Positions 1 through 10,700 of a stretch of DNA of 64,000 bases are shown piece by piece. Made by a program: the position numbers and the translations under genes. The notes beneath the pieces were generated by a model. That model saw nothing but the letters and a program-made list of their open reading frames with translations. It was not told the origin of the DNA and ran no database searches. Origin of the DNA: Cutaneotrichosporon cavernicola (lineage: Eukaryota > Basidiomycota > Tremellomycetes > Trichosporonales > Trichosporonaceae); NCBI RefSeq assembly GCF_030864355.1, contig NC_083399.1, positions 62,001 to 126,000 of the forward strand, given 5' to 3'. The stretch's first letter is position 1, and every line of letters starts with the position of its first letter.

Positions 1-157
1 CTCTTATCACATGCTTCCTACATTCTGCGTTCGACTCACGGCCAAGACGACCCGACTGGTCGCTTCGCTCCGTTACGTCCATGTCTATGTTTATCTATAC
101 TGTTACAAAACATAAGGAGATAATACGCTGTTGCTCACTCGCCAACAAACACTCTCC

Positions 158-1760
158 TCATCCTCCGCGCACCTTTGGGAAGCCAATACTTGTTACACCA
201 CCAACAAACGTAACTGCTCCGGTGAACATGAGCATGGCACCATAGTTGGTCTTGTATGCGCCCATGGCACCTTTTAGCGCTCCTTGGTTCATTAGAGCGG
301 TCGACAGCGGCCCAGAAACAAAGTTCCCGATGCCTCGGAGCATGATCATGAGGCTTGTGATTAAACCGGGGAGCATGTGGTCGTCCTTTGCGATGTGGTG
401 GATCATTCTCCCCCACACTGCGGCCGAGCAGAGTGCGGTAAGGCCCCAGATGATGCAGAACGTCACCAACAGGCCGTCGTTGGTTCCAAAGCCCCAGAGC
501 AGCCACGCGGCAAGGCCGGCCGTCCCGCATGCACACGAGACGACAATGCGCGGCTGGTATCTGTCGACGAGCCATCCCATCATGATGCTGCCGACAACGC
601 TGGCGGCGTACATGATGGCGACGAGGGAGGTGCCGTTCATGGCCCCGATGTCGGTTGCGAAGACGGGCATCCACAGAGAGGGGAGGAAGGACGCCATGGC
701 AGAGAGCAGCACCCATCCGCCCATGACATACACTGCCCGTTGGCGGAGGAAGCCGTAGTCGAGCTTCGGCCATGCTGCCGGCCTGGCACCGGTGCTGCGA
801 CGAGAGGGGAGGGGAATCCGACGCTTGACGAAGAACATGGCAATCACGTTCGCGCCACCAAATATCCCGCCCAGGGCGTACATTGTTCCCTTGTAACCGA
901 CGCCCTTCAACAGCGCCTCCCCCATGAGTGGGAACACAGTGCCGCCAATAGCGGCACCGGCGCACAGAATGCCGAAGGCGAGACCGCGGCGAGCATGGAA
1001 CCACTCGTACAGGTACGTTGCGCATGGGAGCCACATCACTGGGGGTGTCAGAAACGCTGTTGAATGACAACGGGCTGAGTTCGGTCGAGACGCTCTCAGT
1101 CTGTCAAAGAGAAAACTTACACATCGAGAGAGGATACAGGAACCCGAGCGTAATGATCAAGTGCCAAGCTCGCGTGACGAATGCGCTGCACACGAGCGAG
1201 GCGGTACCGCACACGAGGCCCACCAACTGAATGTACACGGTGTGGTAGCTGAAGAAGGCGAGGACGGGGGCGAAGAGGCCTGCCGCAACAAGGAGTAGTC
1301 CGTTCATGAGTGTCGCCGCAAGTGTGATGGTGCTCACGTTACCCGGAAACATCTCGTGTGCCCAGTATGCGTGCAGCACGCCCACGCTGTAGGGGAGGCC
1401 CCACACGATCGTCTCCATGACGGTCGCACCGACGAGGAACGTCCACGCGTGTCGTCCTCGATCTACCGGTGGGAGTGAGGCGAAGACATCTGCATTGGGG
1501 TCGGGAAGAGCTGGGAGAGCACCTCGTTCGTCGGCTTCGCACTTTTCGCTGAGGGGCGAGTCGAGGATGGGTTCGTGCTTGTGGGCCAGCTCCGGCTTTG
1601 GAAGGATGGTAAGTGCTTCGCTAATGGTGAGAGTGTCGCAATCTAGGTTGGTGCAGATGTGGCGCAGGTCGGCGACGTGGGCCGCTGCCGGCTCAGCGAT
1701 TGTGGACTCGGCGCACGAATCCGCACGTGAGGCCGTGCGGAGGTAGATGTCGGAGCTCAT
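158..1760 (-). CDS. MFS monocarboxylate-type permease
   Basis: Two exons (1760-1121 and 1038-158) encode about 506 residues. The 82-nt intron (1039-1120) has a GTAAGT donor and a CCCCAG acceptor, and the frame closes. The first ~120 residues are hydrophilic and look cytosolic. The rest is a run of hydrophobic helices consistent with the 12-segment major facilitator fold, with a central loop containing KRRIPLPSRRS. The pattern VDRGRHAWTFLVGATVMET at the first helix and WGLPYSVGVLHAYW resemble fungal monocarboxylate/MCH-type permeases, which move small organic acids across the plasma membrane. The substrate cannot be read from sequence. The start ATG at 1760 gives a full-length product for the family. 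Confident as MFS; the subfamily is an inference. Confidence 0.85.
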
Positions 1761-2308
1761 TATTTTCAGCGCAGAGAGGTGAATCGAGCGATGAGGTCAA
1801 GTCAAGAGTGAATAGAAGAGAGAATGACCACAGACCACAGGAGACAGTTACTGATAAGTATTAGTTGCCAGAGATCAAGGCGGGCGCTTCGAGAGGAATG
1901 CCTGCAAGGTGAGCGCTTCCAAGCAGCCGAACAGCTGGAAATCAATGCGGGCGAAAGATGCCGGCGTTTGCCGATCACCGACTCAGAGTAGACGAGTCAT
2001 CTTCCGGCGAGCTTCCGACCAGCTTCCGATCACCTTCCGCAACCTTCCGCGGCACTTCCGCTGGGCTGCCCCTGGAAGTGGTGTCTGGTGAAACTTGCAT
2101 GTCCTGCGTGCTACTCGTCTTGAATCCGAGACCGAGATACGGAGATGGGTACAGTGGTATTGTCAGCGACGAGTTGAGGGTGGGATGGAGGTGATGTGAG
2201 CAAGGGAGTAGGAGAGGGTGGAACGGGATCAATCTTATGTGTTCACTGACTCGGCCAAGTGAATGATGCCATCGCAAGGTGTATGGGTGTTGAACGCACA
2301 AGGCAGCA

Positions 2309-2514
2309 TTACACAACTACATATCTACTGTCACTCGCAGAAGCCCCGGACACGTTTCGCAGATTGTAAACATTGGGGCTCAGCGACGACATCTGGTAAC
2401 CTCCTCGCGTCAGCGCGATTGCTCGTGGAGATGGGGAGACTCACTTTCAGAGATCTGGTTGGAAGCAGTATCCGGGAGGGCGTCGTGGGCTGGCGAACTG
2501 AGGCAGCAGCCCAT
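2309..2514 (-). CDS. candidate small N-acylated protein (MGCC start)
   Basis: A short reading frame starts MGCCLSSPAH at 2514. Gly2 with Cys3/Cys4 is the classic signal for N-myristoylation plus palmitoylation. Exon 1 (2514-2445) ends at a GTGAGT donor. A CTGAC branch followed by GCGAG gives a 41-nt intron and a second exon 2403-2309, total 54 residues. A CAG acceptor 13 nt further on would give a different, shorter tail. No family is recognised. Proteins with such an N-terminus anchor to vacuole or plasma membranes (for example the EGO/Ragulator subunit class), but nothing beyond the first residues supports that assignment. It could be chance. Confidence 0.3.
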
Positions 2515-3676
2515 GTTGAGTTGGTCTGGTTGGGGATGGTTCAGCAAGAGAGTGGTAGCGCGAGTGTGGATAGTCAGGAGTGGAAGTAGCTCGCGGCCGA
2601 GGTGGTAGTAGTAGATGGAGAGTACGAGGTTTAAATGCTTGGCCAGAAACCAGTCAAGATGAGAGCAATCCTGCGTGGGGTTGAAGAGGGGATTGACAGT
2701 GTTACCACCCATGGAGTGGGATTGTCCGATATCGGTAGCAGTAGTCGTCGATTAGCAGGTCCTCGCTCTCTCTTTGCAGCGACAATGTGCGGCGCAAAGT
2801 TGCGGCGGTCAGCGATCCGAGCTTCCAATCAGTGTGGCTCACGAGACTGGGTAACATGCTGGCACCATCTTCTCCCAAATCAAGCAACGGATGATTGTTG
2901 GGTAAGGCGCGGCCTCTGACTTGCTAGGCAGTCGCAAAAGACACAGATATACGCCGAGCCATCACACCAGACGATCAACTTGTACTGTTCTGTCGTCAGC
3001 TCCATGGTGATGTCGCGGACTAAAGCTGTTCTTGTGGTTGTTGACCGGGTCACCTGAACAGATCCCGAAAAGGGAGAGGCGCCGCTGCTTGGCTGTTGTG
3101 TTTAGTGGTGGCGAGGTACCGGAATGCTTGAGAAGAGCAAGTTGATAAGGTTTCAGAGGACGTTTACATGAGCGGAAGGGACGGAGTGACAGAACCAAGA
3201 AGCATCGTTCGACCCCTTTGGCAAACAGAAGCTTCAGACTGCGAATCCACATCTCGTGGTGGGCACACTCTCAAAAACACCGGAAGCGTGCATCCGGCCG
3301 CTGGAATCTGCCAATATTCTACAGGTGGTCCTATCCTAGCACGGGTAGCTGTCGCAGCCTGAGACTGCAGCTTGAATTGTTGTAAGTACTCGGCATGATA
3401 AGCTTGAATTGTTATATTACTCGGCATGATAACCTGGTTCAAAAGGCGACAGGAGTCTCTCCACCTGTTTCCGTCTGTCGGACATCTGGCCATAGAGTGC
3501 GCATCATGATATACATTTTCTAGCGTTTCCTGGTAGACAAGGCCCGAGATCAACATTGTGGCTCGGTGCGAAGCGTGGTGGCGTAAGGTACTTATCACGC
3601 TCTACAATTGCTACGGATTTCTCGGCATTATCTACTCTGCCTTTTTTTCTGAACCACCCTTAGCGCCCTCCTCGCC
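2515..3676. other. intergenic, no gene supported
   Basis: No convincing coding region on either strand. The longest open frame, on the minus strand at 3164-3598, has no recognisable domain and no splice or start context. A 31-32 bp unit beginning AGCTTGAATTGTT is duplicated in tandem at 3369-3431. Confidence 0.5.
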
Positions 3677-3934
3677 TTACTCGTCTTCCTCATCGTCATC
3701 GTCGTCTCCACCATAGCTCACAACGTCGTCGTCGTGGCTGTATGATTCCTGGAACACGCAGCAGTAGTAGCAGATGTAGCGGTTCCACTCATCCTGGACC
3801 CAGAAGCATTCGTCTGGCGTCAGGTAGCCTTTGAAACACTCACAACCAGCATTCTCTCCGCCATCGTCACCATCGCAGCATCCACTGTTGTTGTAGATGC
3901 TGTCGTTACTACCATGGGTCACGGGATTGTACAT
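3677..3934 (-). CDS. tiny cysteine protein, family member 1
   Basis: Exon 1 is 3934-3844 and exon 2 is 3813-3677, joined across a 30-nt intron (3814-3843; GTGAGT donor, CTGAC branch, CCAG end). The product has 75 residues. It contains CCDGDDGG before the intron, then EC, eleven residues, and CYYCC, followed by an acidic tail ending DDDDDEEDE. The intron length is a multiple of three and free of stops, so the unspliced message would also read through. I favour splicing because all five relatives in the window have an intron at the same place and phase. There is no signal peptide or membrane segment. The four shared cysteines (CxGD, single Cys, CxxC) could hold one zinc ion; that is inference. 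Family unknown. Confidence 0.6.
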   Translation of the reverse strand: MYNPVTHGSNDSIYNNSGCCDGDDGGENAGCECFKGYLTPDECFWVQDEWNRYICYYCCVFQESYSHDDDVVSYGGDDDDDEEDE

Positions 3935-4211
3935 GCTTGCTTCTGAGGGAGGGACGATGGAGGAATGACAGGTCAAAAGAGATTTTCTCCAGGGGAATCT
4001 CTTCATGCTTCCCATCGTCAAGTGAACGCGGAGGATGTGATCCAGACCAGAGCTGGGTGTATGTGCTTGGGCATCGGTGAGAAGAATGGATGCCACTTTT
4101 CCGTCTCTCGCCAGCGACATCAGTCGTCCAAGCGACAATGAACTCTCCGCAACGAAATAATGACCATCACCTATCAAGCGGACCCTCAATGTCTAACCCT
4201 CCCAGTGCTCG

Positions 4212-4396
4212 CTACATCAGACACAAGCAGAAGTAGCACACGAGGTTGCCATCCTCATCCCAGGTTCCCTCACAATCGCCTGCGTGAGCAATGCCAGAAT
4301 GCCATTGTACTCACCAAAGCGGTTATTGCCGTCGTCGTCGCCTTCACACTCGCCGCTGAGGCTCAAGTTGCGCATGGTGTAGAGGTTGTCGAACAT
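4212..4396 (-). CDS. tiny cysteine protein, family member 2
   Basis: Exon 1 4396-4315, 35-nt intron 4280-4314 (GTGAGT donor, GCTCAC near the CGCAG end), exon 2 4279-4212; 49 residues. The product reads MFDNLYTMRN, then CEGDDDGNN, then after the phase-1 intron DC, eleven residues and CYFCLCLM at the C-terminus. The intron is not a multiple of three, so splicing is needed to join the two cysteine halves. Same strand and orientation as members 1 and 3-5. No targeting signal. Unknown function; a mini zinc-binding domain is a guess based only on Cys spacing. Confidence 0.65.
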
Positions 4397-5275
4397 TGTT
4401 CTGAATGGTTGAATGGAGAGATGATGAGCCCCAACCGTCTGAAATCGGTGCTTAAGTCTGCTTCGTCGGTAGTATCCTCATCGGCACTCAAGTTGTGTGC
4501 CAGATGATCCTCGCACCGCAGAACAACGGAATCGGCCGTCCCGCTCTCTCCTTGCCTCAATTTCGGCAGGCGATAACCGGTTAACAGGTGAGAAGTACTG
4601 TATCAAGTGACGACAAGAGGTTGTGCCCCGTCCTCGCTGACTTACTCAGGTGGAACCTAACCCCTTCTGTAGTTTACGGAATAATAGGTGTGCGATTTGA
4701 CAGTTCAGATGTAACGAGTCGCCCCTGCGTAGCACTAAAAGTAATGAGAGCGGCTGCTGCCGCCACATTGTACCGAGTCGCACGGCTCCACCTCTCGCAA
4801 CCTCCGGCTCTCAGTACTTCCCACTGCATATGGCTCGTCACCGCGACGGCCTACTCGCCACACCTGTGACTTCCCACCCAGTATTGGGTGAGTGGTGGCC
4901 AGGCTCGTATCCGTCTGTAAAAGGAATTGAAGAATGGGGCCGCTTCAGAATGCGCAGGGTGAGCATTCGGAAAATTCTTCTGGTGCGCAACCAAGGGCCT
5001 TGGTAGTGTGCCGACGAGTACATTGATTGTGCAGGCAGATCTGGGGTGTATGGAATGACCGCATGTGGGCGCGGTACATTGTCACCGCTGGGTCGGAAAG
5101 AGCGAGTAGCGGTGGCGCGCATAGACCTTGATCCCGTTGTCAGAGGTGGTTTGGACTGGAATACAGTTCAGATCACACTGGAATACAGCTCAAATCACAC
5201 TGGAATACAGTTCAGCCATGTCTTGATCAAGCCAGGCAGTCGGGTTCGGGTATTCCCCATGCATGTCGTATCAAA
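4397..5275. other. spacer between tiny cysteine genes
   Basis: No gene seen. A 22-bp unit beginning ACTGGAATACAGTTCA is repeated nearly three times at 5155-5214. Open frames here lack domains and splice context. Confidence 0.5.
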
Positions 5276-5467
5276 CTACGCCCAATCCTGTCCTCCCGAG
5301 TCATACCCGTGCGCGCAGTAGGCACAGACCTTCCACCCGCCGTACCAGATAAACATGCAGTGTTCTGAGTCAGCGCAGCTATCGGAAGGCTCACGGCCCT
5401 TGTTCCGCCCCGCGAGGTCGCCGCAGCAGATGACTTTGTGGCAGAGGACGTTCTCGCTGTCAGACAT
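5276..5467 (-). CDS. tiny cysteine protein, family member 3
   Basis: Exon 1 5467-5395, 30-nt intron 5365-5394 (GTGAGC donor, CTGAC branch, TCAG end), exon 2 5364-5276; 53 residues when spliced, 63 if the stop-free intron is kept. The N-terminal half is MSDSENVLCHKVICCGD followed by GRNKG. After the intron come HC, ten residues, then KVCAYCAHGY. It carries more cysteines in the first half than the other members. No signal peptide. The intron position and the terminal VCxYC motif tie it to the neighbours. Confidence 0.65.
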   Translation of the reverse strand: MSDSENVLCHKVICCGDLAGRNKGREPSDSCADSEHCMFIWYGGWKVCAYCAHGYDSGGQDWA

Positions 5468-5711
5468 TGTATTTGAAAGATGAGGTGGGAATGTATGGTC
5501 GATAAAGATGTTGGACGGGCATGCAGAATGCCTCTTATGCCAACCCCGCCTCCATCAGACTCGTTGCTTGTGTTGTATACTCGCTTTTCCATGCGTTTCG
5601 CTCTTCTTCGCACGCCTTCCCCATACTTTGTATCGTTTCAGACTGGATCACATCACACTTTCGCTACAGGAAGAGGAGGAGAATTCCTCCAGGAGGGGAT
5701 CACGCACTGTC

Positions 5712-5852
5712 CTAGCGCACGCGGCCGCAGTAGATGCAGACAAAGAGGTCGCCGAACGTGTTGTACACGCAGTTGTCTGGGGTTAGTACGTACTGTACTG
5801 AGGAAGACTCACTGCCGGTGTTGTTGCCGGTGCTGTCGCCAGAGCAGGCCAT
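5712..5852 (-). CDS. tiny cysteine protein, family member 4
   Basis: Exon 1 is 40 nt (5852-5813), the intron 36 nt (5777-5812; GTGAGT donor, TACTAAC branch, CCAG end) and exon 2 5776-5712; 34 residues. Exon 1 encodes MACSGDSTGNNTG. Exon 2 continues NNC, ten residues, then VCIYCGRVR. It is the smallest member and the closest relative of the copy at 40118-40323: both first exons are exactly 40 nt, 7 of 13 residues match, and both have C-[IV]-[YF]-CGRV. A perfect TACTAAC branch is strong support for splicing. Function unknown. Confidence 0.65.
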   Translation of the reverse strand: MACSGDSTGNNTGSESSSVQYVLTPDNCVYNTFGDLFVCIYCGRVR

Positions 5853-6255
5853 GGTTGTGTGAATCTGGTTGGTGAATGGAGATAATAGGAGGTTGGTGGG
5901 GAAAGAGATAAGCAGTATAGGTTAAAATATGGTTGCCGAGGTGGCGGACTGTGGAAACAATGGACAACGTCACATCGGCCTTGGTCATCACTCCCCCAAA
6001 ACCGTTAAACAACCCATGCGTGCGAAGTGAGATCGCTTCCGTTGTTCGCAACCCCACACCCTTGCATCCCCTGCAGCTGCTACTGCACTTGTTGAATTGC
6101 CGCTGTGCTGCTCCTCCGCATACTCCTCGCCATTCAGGATATTCGGAACATTGTGCCACTACTACACTGGGTCGCGACTTGAGCCCACACCCGTCCTGGC
6201 CCTCCGCGCAACCAGTATGATGAATAGATAGCTGAAACCTCACACATCTCCATAC
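5853..6255. other. spacer, nothing supported
   Basis: About 400 bases between members 4 and 5 without a supported gene or repeat. Confidence 0.5.
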
Positions 6256-6472
6256 CTAATCATCGGCGTACATCCCCCCGCAAACGCCACAGACCCACAC
6301 GTCCCCGTCCCAGGAGAGCTTGCACGGATCTGTCTCAGTGTTTTCAGAAACCACACTCACCGCCAAGATTGACCTCGTCCTCGTCGCCCTCGCAGATGGA
6401 AATGGCGTCCCCGTCTCCGCCGTAAGGATAGAGGTTGTCGTGATTCTTGGGGATGTGGTTGAGGCGGAGCAT
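6256..6472 (-). CDS. tiny cysteine protein, family member 5
   Basis: Exon 1 6472-6361, 31-nt intron 6330-6360 (GTGAGT donor, GACAG end), exon 2 6329-6256; 61 residues. The first exon has a longer leader and then CEGDEDEVNLG. The second gives DPC, ten residues ending DVWV, and CGVCGGMYADD. Reading through the intron hits a stop, so splicing is required. It is the first gene of the minus-strand array and lies 0.5 kb from the retrotransposon. No targeting signal. Unknown function. Confidence 0.65.
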
Positions 6473-6958
6473 GGTGAGGATGATGGGAAAGGCGGGCGAG
6501 AAGTGCACGTGTATTAGTGCGCAAGGTCGGGGTCGAGAAGTGCAAGTGTATTAGTGCGCAAGGTTGGGGTCGACTCGATATTTTCAACTACAGATTCCCT
6601 TGGCTGGAGCGGTAGAGATGTGTGCTGGATGGAGCGGTAGAGATGTGTGCTGGGAAGAGGTGTGTAAAGATGTGAACTGGGTGCGGAGCAAATTCCATTG
6701 CATTTCACGCTGGCACAAGATGCGTCACTTGACTCGCGACGGACTCGCAGGATTCGCGCGGTTCACGTCGCCGGGGCAAGTTTGTATCGTTTGAGATGAC
6801 TCGGGATCTCGTAACAAGCTTTGGTTGGGAGAGTGAGAGCGTGAGTGCCGCTTGTTGATTTGTGACATAGCCACTGCTGCGAGTCCTTTCCCACGGTGTG
6901 GCTGGTATTCAGCCGGGCCAGAGTGTCACCGACTTTCCGAGCCTGCGGTCAGCGGACT
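6473..6958. other. intergenic with two short tandem duplications
   Basis: Between the tiny-gene array and the retrotransposon. A 37-bp unit is duplicated at 6498-6571 and a 25-bp unit (TGGAGCGGTAGAGATGTGTG core) at 6605-6654. No coding region seen. Confidence 0.55.
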
Positions 6959-6963
6959 TGACC

Positions 6964-7188
6964 TGCAGCCCTCGGCCCGCAGACTGCCCTGTCACGTGAC
7001 ATCACCGAGTCACGTGATGCCATACAGTCCGCCACACTTCCGCGCACTGATCTATAGGACACGTCATTCCTCTGTATCATACGACACGTCGTTCCGTGGT
7101 CTGACATTTGCCTCCGCCTCGTGTTTGTATTTATCCCGCCACAGCCGTATTTGTATATGCATCCTTTCTCTCTAGGCCTAGGCTTACA
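6964..7188 (+). repeat. 5' LTR of the retrotransposon
   Basis: 225 bp, TGCAG at the left end and TTACA at the right end. It has two CACGTG hexamers and a TATTTAT stretch that may serve as the TATA element. Confidence 0.95.
6991..7018. promoter_or_regulatory. paired CACGTG E-boxes in the LTR
   Basis: GTCACGTGAC at 6991-7000 is a full palindrome and a second TCACGTGA follows at 7010-7017. The same pair recurs at 12924-12951 in the 3' LTR. CACGTG is the core site of bHLH regulators (Cbf1, Pho4 and SREBP-like classes). A role in element transcription is inference. Confidence 0.45.
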
Positions 7189-7731
7189 ACTGGTGGACGA
7201 GTCAGTCTTACCAACGCCGCCGCCGCCGCCGCTGAACGATCGCGAACGCCGACACCCGACGCTCCTCTACGCCGTCGCACGTCTTCGTGAGCACGTTCCA
7301 TTCTCTTCTTCCTTCACTCTACGGGCGGATTAGCTCCCTCCCGCAGGTGACATCTTCCTTCACCCTTTCCTTCCTTCCTTCCTTCCCCCATCAACAAAGC
7401 CACCATTCCATCCCCACCGCCTCCGCGCCATCCCTCGGCTCCGCGCTACAATACGCGCAGCAGGGGAGCCGCACACAACGCCGCCGCCGACGTCGCCGCC
7501 TTCTCCGCCGCCGATGCCGCCGCCGCCTTAATATTTCCCACGCCCCGTGCGTCAACTACGCCCCTGCCGGGAACCGAACCGATCGCCCCACCGATCGCGC
7601 CCGTCATCGACGTATCTGCTCCCCGATCGTCAGGCCGATCGACGCTCCTTCCCACACAGCCGCCCACACCACCTCCACGTCACTCGACATCTCTTCTCAC
7701 TACACCGTCTCTCATCGACAACACCAGCAAC

Positions 7732-10700
7732 ATGTCGGAACGCGACATGACCCCAGGCGACTCCGCCCGTCAGCGTCTCGTCGATCCCGACCCGCATACT
7801 CCCGCCGACGAGAACGTCCTTGTTCCTCGCTCGGAGCTTGACGACCTGAGGGCGCAGATCGCCGAGCTGAAGTCGCGCCGCGGTTCGAGAAACGGTTCCC
7901 GCCACCCTTCCTCGCGCCACGACTCCCGTCCACCTTCCTCTAGTCACGTTTCCCGTCCGCGTAGACCCGATATGGACGCCTGGCGACGTGAAGACGAGGA
8001 GCGCGCCCGCCGCCACCGTGAGGAGAACGAGCGCGTCGCCGAGAGCTGCCGCCAGTACGGCCGCACGGCCTCCCCTCGTCACCCTTCCCCCCGCCAGGCC
8101 CCGTACCTCACGCCCCCTCTGACGCCGCCAACTGACGATCCCTACAAACCCCGTCACCGCTTCACGCTGAAGCCCGGCGACTTCCCGAAGTTCAGCGCCA
8201 CTACCGACACGAACATCGACGACTGGATTACGACGGTCTCGATGATCCTCGACCAGACGGGCGTTGCCGACTTCGAAATTACGAGCCGTCTTCCCCTCGT
8301 CCTCACGGGCGCGGCGTCGAAGTGGTTCATCGGTCTGTCGCCAGAGGAACGCCGTAACCTCCGCACCTGGTCACAGTGGTGTGACCGTCTTCGTACCGCC
8401 TTCCGCCCCGCCGATTACGACCTTGTCCTCCGTGATCGCGCTCGTAACCGCGTGCTCCTGCCATCGGAGAACGTCTCGGATTACTTTTACGACAAAGTCC
8501 GTCTGCTACGCACGGCGTACCCGACCAACTCGGACCGCGAGCACGTCTATGACGTCCTTCTCGGTCTTCCTCAGCGCTTCCGCGCCCTTTGCCACATTGA
8601 CACGGACGTGCCCATCGACCAGCTCCACCGTAACCTTGTCGAGTACGCCGTTCTACTTCCCCGTGGGTACACTAACGGCGTCGCGCCGCCTGTCGCTGCT
8701 CACGCACGCACGTCGCATCACGTCGGCACAACCGTCGCCGCGACGAAACCTGCGCCCGCCTCCGGCGGCACGCCGGCGCTATCTGCGCCCCCTCCGGCAC
8801 CACCGGGAGCTCCGAAGCCGCCCGCCGCCCGTGCACCTCAACGCCCTTGTCGTTACTGCGGCGGATCTCACTGGGATCGTGAATGCCCGAACCCCAAGAA
8901 GGACGCCAACGTGAGCAGACCCGCCACTAACACGAACACGACGCCGCTCGGCCCTAGGCGCGAGGCCTTCTTCTCCGACGTCGCTACCGACGGCACCGTC
9001 GTCATCACAACTGAGGCTAGCGTCAACGCCGCCACTCCAAACCAGCGGTACAAGTACACGCCCTGTTACACCGCCATCTCCGTCAGTAACAAGCCCCACC
9101 GCGCCATCATCGATCCAGGCTCGGGCATTTCAATGGTCGCGAAAGAGTACGTCACATTCCACATGCCGTCGACACCGCTGCAGCCGTGCTCGTCGTTCCC
9201 AGTTCGTGGCGTCGGCTCCTCGGCGACAGTGTTCGGATTCGTCACCGTCCCTGTTACCTTCCCCGCCACCCCGCCATTCACAGTTAACGTCGATTTCTAC
9301 GCCACGACCGACGCTCCCGCCGGCCTCCTTCTCGGTAACGATTGTCTTGGGCGCCTCGGCGCCGTCGTCGATCTAGGACGGAGCCAGCTCACCGTCCATG
9401 GCAACGTCTTCCCCCTCTCGTATCTGGCTCCTGCCGCCCGCGCGCCGTTCTCCGCCGAACACGCCCAGGCGATTCGCACCCGTGAGTCGTTCAACGTCAC
9501 GGTCGAGGAAGACGTCGTCATCCGCCCCGGACACCGCGCCAGGGTCGCCATGAAAACAAGTGAGCACGCTGATTCACCGTTCCTCATCACTCCCGTTCCC
9601 ATGCACGGCAATGCCGGCCTTCCTTGCCAGACGCCGCATGCCGTCGCCGATTCCTCCTCGTTCACCGGCGAGCTCGTCAACCTTCACCACCAGCCCGTGC
9701 ATATCCGCCCTGGTGACGCCGTCGGTACCGCCTCCCTCATTCACACGCCGACCTCGACGTGCGTCGTGGAGACGTCTTCCCCCTCCGACCCGGATCAGAT
9801 CGACGTCAACCCAGATCTTACCGCCGAACAGCGTCACGCCGTCGACGACATGCTTCGCCACCGAATGCACGCGTTTTCCAGCAATAACTCCGTCGGCCGC
9901 ACCAACGTCGTCGAGTTCAACGTGGATACCGGTGAGCACCTCCCGATCAGCCAACCTCCCTATCACGCGTCTCCGCGTCAGCGCGTCGCGATCGACGCCG
10001 CTATTGACGGCCTCCTCGCCGCCGGCCACGCCTCTCCCTCCCATTCGCCGTGGGCCTCGCCTGTTCTCGTCGTCCAACAGCACGACAAGAAGCGCATGTG
10101 CGTGGACTACCGCCGGCTCAACAAGGTCACGAAGAGCGACCAGTATCCCCTCCCCCGTATCGACGACATTCTTTCTCAGTTCCAGGGCAAGATGTGGTTT
10201 TCAACGCTCGACGCCAACCGCGGGTACCACCAAGTGCCCGTCGCCGACGCCGACAAGAAGAAACTCGCCTTTCGCACCCACCGCGGCCTTTTTGAGCCCA
10301 CCGTCATGCCGTTCGGCGCCAAGGGGGTGCCCGCCACCTTCCAACGGATGATGGACGTTATCCTCGCCGCCGGCAAGTGGCAGTGGTGCCTCGCCTACCT
10401 TGATGACGTTATCATCTATTCCAAGACGTTCGAGCAGCACGTCGACAACGTCGCCTGGACACTCGACGCCATCGCCGCCGCCGGTCTTACTCTTGGTGCC
10501 GGTAAGTCGCATCTTTTCTACCAGTCGCTCGATTGCCTAGGTCACACCGTCTCCGCACTTGGTATCGGCATCATCGGCCGCAACGTCGACGCCATCCTCA
10601 AACAGGAGCCGCCCAAGACGCTCGCGGCACTCGAATGCTTCAGCGGTCTCGCGGGCCATTACCGTCGTTTCATTGAAAAGTTTTCCCTCGTCGCACGCCC

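Noticed and set aside
3164..3598. 144-codon minus-strand frame
   Set aside because: No domain, no splice context, composition unlike real genes here.
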